Source of the DNA: Acytostelium subglobosum LB1 | Lineage: Eukaryota > Evosea > Eumycetozoa > Acytosteliales > Acytosteliaceae | Length of the DNA: 64,000 nucleotides | Assembly (NCBI RefSeq): GCF_000787575.1 | Contig: NW_012236529.1 | Coordinates: forward strand, 620,001-684,000 | Reading direction: 5' to 3' | Shown: one piece after another, positions 56,001 through 64,000 of the stretch | Layout: every line of letters begins with the position of its first letter | Position numbering within the stretch: position 1 is the stretch's first letter | The notes under the pieces: generated by a model | The model's database searches: none | Seen by the model: only the letters and a program-made list of their open reading frames with translations | Told to the model about the DNA's origin: nothing | Position numbers and translations under genes: made by a program

Positions 56001-57662
56001 ATAGTTCAGGTCTTAGCATCGAATAGAATATCTGTCTTCCAATCTTGCCATGTCTAGTAGGTGGTCATTTGTCAGCAATCAACCTTTCATCCATTCAAAC
56101 AAACAAACGACAACTTACATGTGAGCTGGATATTCTGGAGGGAAGGCACGGGCAAAGTCTATCATGTAGTAGCGACCATCGGTACCCTTGTGCACTTCAA
56201 TGTCGCCAGGGCCAAAGATTGTGACTGGAGTGTTCAGGCCCACTGTATGTCCCTTGATGAACATCTTCTTGGCCAGACGCTTCATCTCTGCTTCGATGAG
56301 AGGATCTGAATTGTGAACGGTCTTGCCACCATCGTTGGAGCCATAGACGATGGACTCCTTGGTGATGGGCAGATTGGAGATGGCCAGCAGACGGTATCCA
56401 CGATAGTCAATGATGGCCATGAGTGGGAATCTGATCAATCCATCTGAGTGGTCCATAAAATGATTGAGTCCCTTGAGCTCGTGACCGGCCGACTTCTTGG
56501 CCTTCTCGTCCGAGCGCGTTGTGTCGCCATACATCCACAGACCGGGCGCGATCTCGACATCGACCACAAACTTGAAGATGATGCCATGGCACTTGTACTT
56601 GGTGCCGCCAGCCACTCCACCCATTGTCTTGGGCAGGATGGTCTTTTGCTCGTCGGGCAGACTGCGCTCTGATATGATGATCTTGCCATAAGTGTTTGCG
56701 CAGTATACAAAGTCCTTGGCGACACCAGCCATGTATTGGTACTTTAGCTCGCTCTCTTCCATGTCCACGATGTACTGGAACTTCTCATTCCACATGTATG
56801 ACTGGCGATGCTCAGCCGTGCATGTCTGCTCCGGCTGGAACACATTTACACTTGGTGTGTTGTGATCGAGTGGCACTGTGACATCGATGGGCTCAGTGTT
56901 GTTTGTCGTGTAGGCCAGATAGGACGAGGCCGAGTGTGCCGACTCGGACAGCGGGCCGTGCGAGTGAGACGCCGACGATGCGGTCAACTCGCCATTCATA
57001 GTGTCAATGTACATGTTTGCGGGTGAGTTGTACGAGGTGTAGGCATGGTTGCCATGAGCAGTCATTCGCTTGTCGGCCATGTTGCCCACCATGTACAATA
57101 GGTATGAGTTGCCACGCTTATGTGAGCCCAAGCTGCCGACGCTGCCATTGCTGTCTGTGCTCTTGCGCATCATATCGCGTTGCTCCTGTTTAAGACGTTC
57201 GTCATATGCTGATATTGGTGGTGTTTGTGCTGATGATGTTGATGATGATAGTCCCTTTCTTGTATTGTATCCATTCGATAATGATGGTGTAGTCGGTATC
57301 TCCTGTATTGGTGGCGGTAATGACACATGTAACATTGGAGCAGGTGAAAATGGAGGTGTAGATGTAATCTTATTGATATTTGCCCAACTAGATGCACTCT
57401 TTCTCAAATCTATATGATTCATTACATTATTATTATTTCTAATGTCATTGTTGGCAGCGTTGTTATTGTTATTGTTGTTAATGTTGTTATTATCATTGTT
57501 GTTGTCGCTATTGCTGTTATTAATATTATTATGTTGTTGATTGACTTGTTCATCATGTAATAGTGTAGCAATAGTTTGTGTAACAGGGTATTCAGTCTTC
57601 TCCATCGCCTTCAAAGGCATATGTTGTTCCTGATGTATCAACTTTGTTGTATTATCCTCCAT
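53060..57662 (-). CDS. Clu-domain and leucine-rich-repeat protein, copy 2
   Basis: Exons 56119-57662, 55846-56053, 55303-55769 and 53060-55226 join in phase and give 1461 residues. The N-terminal 250 residues are Asn-rich. The Clu domain is DFVYCANTYGKIIISERSLP, KSAGHELKGLNHF, GPGDIEVHKGTDGRYYMIDF and YGVNLRYLGSICSN. The last exon begins SDFDLRNSIDCRFL and carries helical repeats and then LRR units (LENLALAESSITDKTLI, LKHLDLSGCVLLTAQVL, LKELDISNFPVEKYCIG, IRRVHLRRCPKITENDL). It is a tandem paralogue of the gene to its left, in the same orientation, but with one or two extra introns in the Clu part. CluA proteins bind RNA and affect mitochondrial distribution; whether these LRR-bearing forms do is unknown. 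The LRR half might select protein partners. Confidence 0.88.
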
Positions 57663-57991
57663 TCTTTAAAGTATGATTGTATGTATGAATGAATGAATTG
57701 TTAAAATAATAAATATAATATATCTACAAATAATGACAACTGTATAACTAACTAACTAATAGTTGTTGTTGTTGTACAAGTTATGTCATCTTTGTGTGGA
57801 TTCTTCTACTTTCATATCTCGCGACACCATTCTGGGTTACATTGACTTCCGAACTTGGACCGCATTGAAAACTGTGCTTAGCTGAGCGGGGTGACTGAAC
57901 TACGACTTAAGTCTCTTCAAAGTCTGTTCATTCTATCATTTACAAGTTATCATTAATACATATACATACATATTTACATACATATTTAAAT
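57663..57991. other. Divergent promoter region
   Basis: This 329-nt stretch lies between Clu-LRR copy 2 (-) and hop2 (+). The middle part 57820-57920 is GC-richer than its flanks and includes GGGTTACATTGACTTCCGAA and GCTTAGCTGAGCGGGGTGAC. It could hold promoter elements or a small RNA; nothing is recognised. Confidence 0.4.
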
Positions 57992-58803
57992 ATGAGCAAG
58001 AAGTCATCGACAACAGCATCATTCGTATCTAAAGATGAAGAGTTACTGGTAGCATACTTCAAAAAGGTAACCATGACACTCATTCAATCAATCAATCAAT
58101 CATTCATATTAATGCATGTACATTACATTAGAATAATAGACCATTCAGTCCTCAACAGATTGAACTTGCTCATCCACAATATGGAAAGACAAGGGTGACA
58201 AAGATGTTAAAGTTGTTGGCAGACCAGGGAAAGATTGTTTGTAAGGAGAGTGGAAAGTCATTGGTGTATTGGATGGATCAGAAGGATGAGTTGGATGAAT
58301 ATGGTCAGCCTGTGGACGGTCCAAAGCCACGTCCAGACGATGTCACTCGTCAAAACACAGCTTTGAGAGCAGAGCGAGAGGATCTGGACCAGCAGCTCAA
58401 GTCGCTGCAGGCCGAGTCCAAACAACTGGAGGCGCAGCTCACGGATGACAAGATTGATGAGGAGATTGAACGTTTGACAAAGGATACGGCGGACATGTCG
58501 GCCAAACTCAAGGCATACAAGAGCAAGAATACATCATTGACGGCAGACTCAAAGAAGACACTGGAGGCCAATCATGCCAAGGCCAGACGGGAGTGGATCA
58601 ACAGACGAAGGATGTTCAAGGAGGTTCTAGACACAGTGTTGGAGCGATCAAGCAAGAAGCGAAAGGATCTACAAGAGGAGGTTGGATGGGAGACTGACGA
58701 AGACCTGAACATCACACTGGTTGAGGACAGGTCAAAGAAGTCTTCTTCTTCTTCGACGTCCTCATCATCAAGCGCACCAGAGTACAAGAGGCCAAGAAGA
58801 TGA
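57992..58803 (+). CDS. hop2: Hop2/PSMC3IP-like meiotic recombination protein
   Basis: Exons 57992-58066 and 58132-58803 give 248 residues. Residues about 14-80 form a winged helix (DEELLVAYFKKNNRPFSPQQIELAHPQ region, then GKTRVTKMLKLLADQGKIVCKESGKSLVYWMDQ), as in Hop2. A long coiled coil follows at about 105-165 (LRAEREDLDQQLKSLQAESK, LTKDTADMSAKLKAYK), then RREWINRRRMFKEVLDTVLE and EEVGWETDEDLNI, which match the family's C-terminal helices. It ends with a Ser-rich, basic tail (EYKRPRR). Hop2 works with Mnd1 to stimulate Dmc1/Rad51 strand invasion between homologues in meiosis. Its presence fits a sexual cycle. The length is close to the family norm. Confidence 0.9.
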
Positions 58804-58974
58804 GATCGTGTGTACAATATTGCGTGGGCGACCCAACTCGTCTACTCCAACGATGGAGTGTTTATGAAAGAATGAACAAATGAACGAATGAATACAGGCA
58901 AGGCTAGGTTGGGCCATCCGGACAGGGCATGTCCATCATGTAAATATATACAGACATAGACACAACAGACTCTC

Positions 58975-60122
58975 TTAGAGTACACTCTCTTCCTTTCCAA
59001 CGGCACCAGTCACAGAGTCTGCCACTGCCAGGTTCTTGGCGATCTTTGCAATCTGATTATCCAAGAAGTTGAACAATGGTCGCGACGAGATCTTCTTGAC
59101 TGCCTCATTATCATTGTTCTCAAAGGCATGAATAAGCTCAAGAGCATTAGTGCCCTCTTGGCTGTGAATGAAACTTGGATTACTGTGAAGGAGGGAGAGA
59201 GAGCTGTTAACAACATGATTGAATGAATGAATTGATGGATATACACATACATCAAGAACTCTTCGTATCTTCTCTTGGCACTGATTACATCGTCCATTGC
59301 AAGGTTGATGACGATTGCGCCGAGGCATGACTTGTGAAGATCGTGTGTCTGGCTCAACTTGACAAACACTCTGTTTTGAACGAGCAAGAGGTCAACAGTC
59401 TCTGCATACATCTTATGCTTCAACAACAATGATATAGTGCTCTTGAAAGTATCGCCAGAGTAATGTTCCTTGTCATCCAACTCAAACAACTCGCAACAAT
59501 CGTTCAATAACTCAATTGCTCTCTTTAGGTCAGTGTCCTCCAACATCCTTAAGTGATTGATTGATTGAGTTAGTACATGATTGATTGAATGATTGAGATA
59601 GAGTGTACATACTTTGCAGCCTTGGCCATTGCATCAGCAGCAGCGTATGAGTTGCCGTTTGTTCTATAAAGTTTGCTCGCCTCTATCAACAAGTCTGTCG
59701 TCTCTTGTATGTTTCCTGTCTCTTTTGCCATTGCAGAGGCTGATTCAATACTCTTTGCAGCAAGGTAGAAGCTATTAGATGTAGGATGTTAGTGAATGAG
59801 TGCGTGAATGTGCTTGTTGTTGTTGTCAGCTAGACAGACACCTACACATCGGAGTTTACTTGACAGACTGACAGTTGCTTGAAGCAATACTTGGCCAAGT
59901 CATAGACCTTGGCAGTTCGATAGTATTTAGCTGCTGTTTCATAATAAGATTGGGCGGCCATCCAATCAGGCTTCCATCTAAACAATGTCTTTGTAATCCT
60001 ATATCATAATCATCATAGTATTAGTTCACATCATTCAAACAACCAAGCCTCACTCAAACATACAGTTTGTCACCCTCCTTCATGGCAGCATCTGCCTCCT
60101 TTCTCTTTCCATCTGATGCCAT
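58975..60122 (-). CDS. snpC: Gamma-SNAP (NSF attachment protein)
   Basis: Five exons: 60064-60122, 59846-59998, 59613-59771, 59251-59547 and 58975-59182, giving 291 residues. The start MASDGKRKEADAAMKEGDKL leads into TPR-like helix pairs (LFRWKPDWMAAQSYYETAAKYYRTAK, YDLAKYCFKQLSVC, YLAAKSIESASAMAKETG, LYRTNGNSYAAADAMAKAAK). It continues into HKSCLGAIVINLAMDDVISAKRR-type helices and a C-terminal helix FNFLDNQIAKIAKNLAVAD. WKPDW and the RTNGNS segment favour the gamma over the alpha class. SNAPs recruit NSF to SNARE complexes for disassembly after membrane fusion. The gene lies convergent with hop2 (171 nt between stops). Confidence 0.92.
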
Positions 60123-60393
60123 ATCTATCTATCTATTTATAAAGTCCTTAGGAATATAGTAATGTATGTATAGTTATAAATAACTTTTGAAGTTATAACT
60201 TGTGAATCGAATTGTGAAAAGTGAGTGGAACTAACTAAAAGTAACAAATATTATCTCAATTGTTGTTGGGAAGTGGGTTGGTGTGTGTGTCGCGTGGTTA
60301 GATGATCGAACGATCGGTCTTGCATTGGGTTAACCCAACACTTAATGCTTGTCCTTGGGTAATACAAAGTAGTACCAATTATTATTTATTTCT

Positions 60394-62010
60394 TTATTGC
60401 CTTAGCATATCTTGTCCCATGACAAATACACTTGAACATTGATTATTATTATTTGGATCAGGAGTGAAGTATATCAACTCATAATCCTCACCATCAACAA
60501 TGTTCTTACATATCTGATCATCAGGATTGGAAATCATTAGTCTTAGTATATATGATGTGTCCATGTCAATATCAATGTACATGTCCATGTCCATGAAGTT
60601 TGATGCGGGCACTTGAAATGTTGTCAGGTTGTACAATGGTGCGGCTCCATTGAGTATGGCAAAAAGGTGTCCAAGTCCATCTCCATATACTTTGATTGAT
60701 GGTCCAGTGTTTGAGAGATATGTACCAATAAATATGTTTGAATTTGGTATAATTATTGATTGATCTTGATGTTGTTGTTGTTCCAATAAGTATTGATATG
60801 TTGGTAATAGGATATCAAGTGCCTCTTGTGTGAATACATCTGTTGTGTCAAAGTTCATCATGGCGGCAAAGAATACACCAAGTTTAAAAGGTCGTGCCAT
60901 GGCCACCTGTGCACGGAATCCATTCAATATTCCAAGTTTACAATGTAACCATACTTCATTGTTCGTGTCATAATACATCTCGAATGGTGTGCCATAGGCC
61001 ATCGCGCCATTGCTAACCACTGACACTGGTTCCATCGCCTCATTGACTGTGGCAGGGTCCAGGACTGATGAGTATTGCGTGCTGTTGGCCGTGGGCCATG
61101 GTGCTTGGAGCTCGCCACCATTCAGCCAAAATGACATGAACCGTGACATGTCGCGGGCGGTCGAATAGAGACCGCCAGATGGATTGCCCCATCCATTGTT
61201 TGATGGAGCGATGGCTTGGTACGACCCATTTGGCAACTTGTTCACACCAATTGCCAACTGATCAGAAGCATAATCTTGGTAATCAAATGTACTGTTGATC
61301 ATACCCAATGGTTCCAAAATTGATTGAGTGACATACTTCTCGTATGATCGGTCATCACCATCGTTGATCGCGCTCTCCAATGCATGTCCAAGCAAGGACA
61401 CTCCCAAGTTGCTATAATGTGTGATTGAGTATTGTGGTACTACGAGGTATTGTCGTGCCACTCGGGATAGTACCGCCTGTAGACTACACTCGACAGGATC
61501 AGTCATTTGACTACAAGGTATCTCACGTGCCAAGCCTGATTGATGACTGCTCAGTTGACGAAGTGTGATTGGCCGTTTGCTCGTAGCAACATAAGGGTTG
61601 TTCACGCTAAAGTTGGTGAGATACTTGCTGAGAGGGTCGTCGATGGAGTCAATGATGTGGGCGTCTCGCAGTTGGTACATCATCAGATCGGTGAACAACT
61701 TGGTTACACTGGCAATGCGAAGGCCGCTGTCTAGTGTGAGTGGTGGCGATGATTGAGGGTTGGCAGGGTTGAGCAGGCCGTATGCCTTGGACCACACAAT
61801 CTCATCACCATAGACAACAGAGGCTACAAAGCTTGGTATGCCATATTGTTCCATCTTGGACTGTATCATATCATCTACAGCCTGGTAAGTCTTGATCAAC
61901 AAGCTGTCTGATTGGTCCAAGTATGTTGGCTGAGGGTAAGTTGGACATGGCCTGGTCAACTGAGCACATGCCAACATGATCAATATGATTGTTATGTTGT
62001 GTGGATACAT
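60394..62010 (-). CDS. Secreted serine beta-lactamase-like protein
   Basis: This single exon encodes 538 residues from the ATG at 62010, which starts a hydrophobic signal peptide (YPHNITIILIMLACAQLT). An upstream in-frame methionine would put a polar stretch before it and is less likely. The serine-beta-lactamase/penicillin-binding-protein fold is shown by SVTK (Ser101 to Lys104) and YSN (Tyr199-Ser200-Asn201). GWGNPSGGLYSTARDMSRFM follows, as in class C/LACTB-type proteins. The third motif is HCKLGILNGF rather than a plain KTG, so substrate choice is uncertain. Eukaryotic relatives are peptidases or esterases; drug resistance is not implied. A C-terminal beta-rich region of about 110 residues follows. 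Several Asn-glycosylation sequons support secretion. Confidence 0.85.
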   Translation of the reverse strand: MYPHNITIILIMLACAQLTRPCPTYPQPTYLDQSDSLLIKTYQAVDDMIQSKMEQYGIPSFVASVVYGDEIVWSKAYGLLNPANPQSSPPLTLDSGLRIASVTKLFTDLMMYQLRDAHIIDSIDDPLSKYLTNFSVNNPYVATSKRPITLRQLSSHQSGLAREIPCSQMTDPVECSLQAVLSRVARQYLVVPQYSITHYSNLGVSLLGHALESAINDGDDRSYEKYVTQSILEPLGMINSTFDYQDYASDQLAIGVNKLPNGSYQAIAPSNNGWGNPSGGLYSTARDMSRFMSFWLNGGELQAPWPTANSTQYSSVLDPATVNEAMEPVSVVSNGAMAYGTPFEMYYDTNNEVWLHCKLGILNGFRAQVAMARPFKLGVFFAAMMNFDTTDVFTQEALDILLPTYQYLLEQQQHQDQSIIIPNSNIFIGTYLSNTGPSIKVYGDGLGHLFAILNGAAPLYNLTTFQVPASNFMDMDMYIDIDMDTSYILRLMISNPDDQICKNIVDGEDYELIYFTPDPNNNNQCSSVFVMGQDMLRQ

Positions 62011-62153
62011 CCCTATTATAATTGATTGATTGATTGAATGAGTGTGTGTGATTGAATCTGAAAGATGTCCCAATTTGGACTTGATTATTATCAGTGTGCG
62101 TGTGTTTGAATGTGTAATTGATCGACCATCAATGCGCAAGTTTAACACATGTG
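62011..62153. promoter_or_regulatory. Compact bidirectional promoter
   Basis: Only 143 nt separate the start codons of the beta-lactamase-like gene (-) and the alpha/beta hydrolase gene (+). The stretch contains ATTGATTGATTGATTG at 62022-62037 (sense CAAT for the left gene). The two genes likely share control elements. Confidence 0.5.
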
Positions 62154-63706
62154 ATGATACTTAGTTCAGTTAAATCAAGTGGTGCTACTCCAACACAACA
62201 CAAAGAGATACAACCAAGGATGCCATCACCATTCTCATACTCACCAATCAAGTTGGAACTCAGTTTGAGTTCATTAGGATTATTAACTTCATCAGTATTG
62301 ATTGCATCATACTTATACTTGCCAATGACTCCTTCGATCAAGTTGATGCTCGAGACGGGCAAGAGTAGTGGTGCGACGGACCTTGAGGTCCGCTTCATCA
62401 TCCTCGGCACACTGACCTACCTCTCCCTCCTTGCAATGGCACTTATATTCAGCAAGGGCATCACCAAACGTATACCAAGGAACATTGCACGATGTACATT
62501 CGGTGCACTGGGCTTACTGTCCATCATCAACTTCTTCCTCGTGTTCATCATGGACCTGCCCTACCTCCAACATGGCAGTGACCTTGCCTATGCCAACATC
62601 ACTGGCAATGGTACCAGCCACTTCCCAGTCATCAATGATCGCCAACTTCACTTCCGATGTTACAGCAACCCTCAGTCATGTCTGCAACATGATGGTGATG
62701 TTGAAGGAAGTTTGAGTTGCAACAACTCCAAGACCCTTGTATTCGATGCAGGTATGTGATCATCATTCATTCAATCAATCAATCAAAGACTAAAATCAAA
62801 CCAAAGGCACACCATTCTTTAGTACTATATGGGGCAATGTATTGGAGACGCTCAACCAAAGGATGGACAACAATCAGGGTGGTCTTTCACAAGTATCTGA
62901 TTATTGTGTATATGACCGATATGGTTTTGGATGGAGTGATTATATCGGTGTGTCAGTGCCCGTGGTACAGACCGTTGATGACCTCAAACAATCATTGTCC
63001 CAACTTGGTGTTAATGACAATATAATACTAGTTGGATGGTCATATGGTGGAATCATTGCACAAGTATACGCATCCATGTATCCCAACAGCATTGATGGTG
63101 TCGTCCTCGTCGACTCCATGGACATCTACGACATCAGCGTCAACATGACCCAAGGTATCGAGCATGGTAAAATGGTAAATAATAATATTTATTCGTCATG
63201 ATCAATCAATCAATCATGGAATGGTTCCACCATACATACTAATCACCCAATCACTCTATCAGTCATTCCATATTTTGACATTGTTGGAAGTTACTGGAAT
63301 ACCAAGATTGATCAACTCGTATCCATTGGAGAGTGGATATCTGGGGAATGATGTGACGTTGGACAAGAACTTGAGGACGTACTCCAATCATGTGTATCAT
63401 ACTTGTAACTTCCTTCAATCATCATGGTTCGAGTTGAACACAATACTTGGTGCATTGGCATACTTGAAGGATATGATGTACAATTACAATCAAGGTGGTA
63501 ATAGTATGCCATTCTTGGGTGACATGCCTTTAGTTGTATTGACAGCAACAATTAACTCACAGGACAATTGGATAGAGAGACAGAATGAGTTGGCAATGTT
63601 ATCAACCAATCATTTCCACATCATTAATAACTATACAGATCACTTCATTCCAGTACATAATTCATCGGCAATTGTAGAATCGATAGTAAAGTGTCTAGAA
63701 ATGTAA
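62154..63706 (+). CDS. Membrane-anchored alpha/beta hydrolase
   Basis: Exons 62154-62751, 62807-63174 and 63263-63706 give 469 residues. Three or so hydrophobic segments lie in the first 140 residues (LSSLGLLTSSVLIASYLYLP, FIILGTLTYLSLLAMALIFS, ALGLLSIINFFLVFIM). They are followed by a luminal or extracellular hydrolase: TLVFDAGTPFFSTIWGNVLE (oxyanion region), YDRYGFGWSD, the nucleophile elbow VGWSYGGIIAQVYA, VVLVDSMD, a probable acid in NSQDNW and a probable catalytic His in YTDHFIPVHNS. The fold matches general alpha/beta hydrolases (prolyl aminopeptidase/haloalkane-dehalogenase-like); the substrate cannot be told. The intron 2 donor has two near choices (GTAAAA or GTAAAT); the phase fit favours the latter. 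Confidence 0.8.
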
Positions 63707-64000
63707 TAAATCAATCAAATATTAGTCTTTTGATCCATCTTCGGTCCATTTCTTCACCTCAACATTCATTCTATGTCTTCGTACAATAATTCACCATTGA
63801 CGGTCTCGAGTTCGCAGTATCTCTTCATCAGACGACTACGTCAAAAAAATTAGCTCATTAAGTCATGGCGACCTCGTCAAGAGATACTGCGAACNNNNNN
63901 NNNNNNNNNNNNNNNNNNNNNNNNNNNNNNNNNNNNNNNNNNNNNNNNNNNNNNNNNNNNNNNNNNNNNNNNNNNNNNNNNNNNNNNNNNNNNNATGAAG
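63707..64000. other. Window end with inverted repeat and assembly gap
   Basis: This is the 3' flank of the hydrolase gene, then a 16-bp inverted repeat, then about 100 N. The remaining six bases cannot be interpreted. Confidence 0.7.
63810..63894. repeat. Perfect 16-bp inverted repeat at an assembly gap
   Basis: GTTCGCAGTATCTCTT at 63810-63825 is exactly complementary to AAGAGATACTGCGAAC at 63879-63894. The 53-nt loop contains further partial symmetry (CGACTACGTC, GACCTCGTC). The right arm ends where the N run starts, so the repeat may extend into the gap and may have caused it. Confidence 0.9.

Noticed and set aside
60394-62148. Longer start of the beta-lactamase-like gene at 62148
   Set aside because: The extra 46 residues include a repeat-derived stretch (HSINQSI) from the CAAT leader, and the ATG at 62010 directly precedes a good signal peptide.
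63810-63894. Rho-independent-type terminator
   Set aside because: This is a eukaryotic nuclear window; the loop is 53 nt and no T run follows, so a repeat end is the better reading.

Overview
The window is nuclear DNA of a dictyostelid social amoeba (Amoebozoa), read from a draft assembly: there is one single N at 14743 and a run of about 100 N at 63895-63994. The case for a dictyostelid rests on gene content (Frizzled/Smoothened-like receptors of the fsl type, Clu-domain proteins, an LRR-PP2C phosphatase of the PHLPP type, a secreted AA10 lytic polysaccharide monooxygenase, gamma-SNAP), on short introns of about 50-160 nt with GTATGT/GTAAGT donors, and on Asn/Thr/Ser/Gln and Asp/Glu homopolymer runs. 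Introns and 5' leaders are full of CAAT tetranucleotide repeats on the sense strand. I cannot name the species. Base composition is less AT-rich than I would expect for D. discoideum. Genes lie close together on both strands, and I rebuilt most exon structures by matching splice sites to reading phase.

Layout, left to right. 1-4.1 kb: the 3' part of an ankyrin-repeat gene (+), then a very acidic nuclear-type protein on the minus strand, a possible Mrc1/claspin relative, with an 8-nt first exon. 4.5-11.5 kb: AA10 LPMO (-), WRAP53/TCAB1-like WD40 protein (+), a diaminopimelate-decarboxylase-family PLP enzyme (-), and a four-helix membrane protein (-). 12-16 kb: kelch-like protein (-), RNA polymerase II subunit Rpb7 in five exons (+), and a voltage-sensor-only membrane protein (-). 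17-20 kb: bifunctional lysine-ketoglutarate reductase/saccharopine dehydrogenase (+). 20.4-27 kb: a candidate Dsn1/Mis13 kinetochore protein (-), a USP37-like ubiquitin protease (+) and fatty acid 2-hydroxylase (-). 28.6-32.4 kb: peroxisomal acyl-CoA oxidase with a PTS2-like signal (+) and a leucine-rich protein (-).

32.7-39 kb holds the most striking gene: a predicted single protein that joins a prolyl-4-hydroxylase-type 2-oxoglutarate dioxygenase, an F-box and an actin-like domain (+). A PHLPP-like LRR-PP2C phosphatase (+) follows. 39-46.4 kb: a GH29 alpha-L-fucosidase (-) and a tandem pair of Frizzled/Smoothened-like receptors (-). 47.4-57.7 kb: a tandem pair of large Clu-domain plus leucine-rich-repeat proteins (-). 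One member of each tandem pair carries a one-base frameshift relative to its sister. 58-63.7 kb: Hop2 (+), gamma-SNAP (-), and a divergent pair made of a secreted serine beta-lactamase-like protein (-) and a membrane-anchored alpha/beta hydrolase (+). The window ends in a perfect 16-bp inverted repeat that touches the assembly gap.

No rRNA, CRISPR or convincing tRNA was found. I saw no clear retroelement or virus-like element. Several gene-free stretches were inspected, and the few structured-looking segments in them are reported with low confidence.
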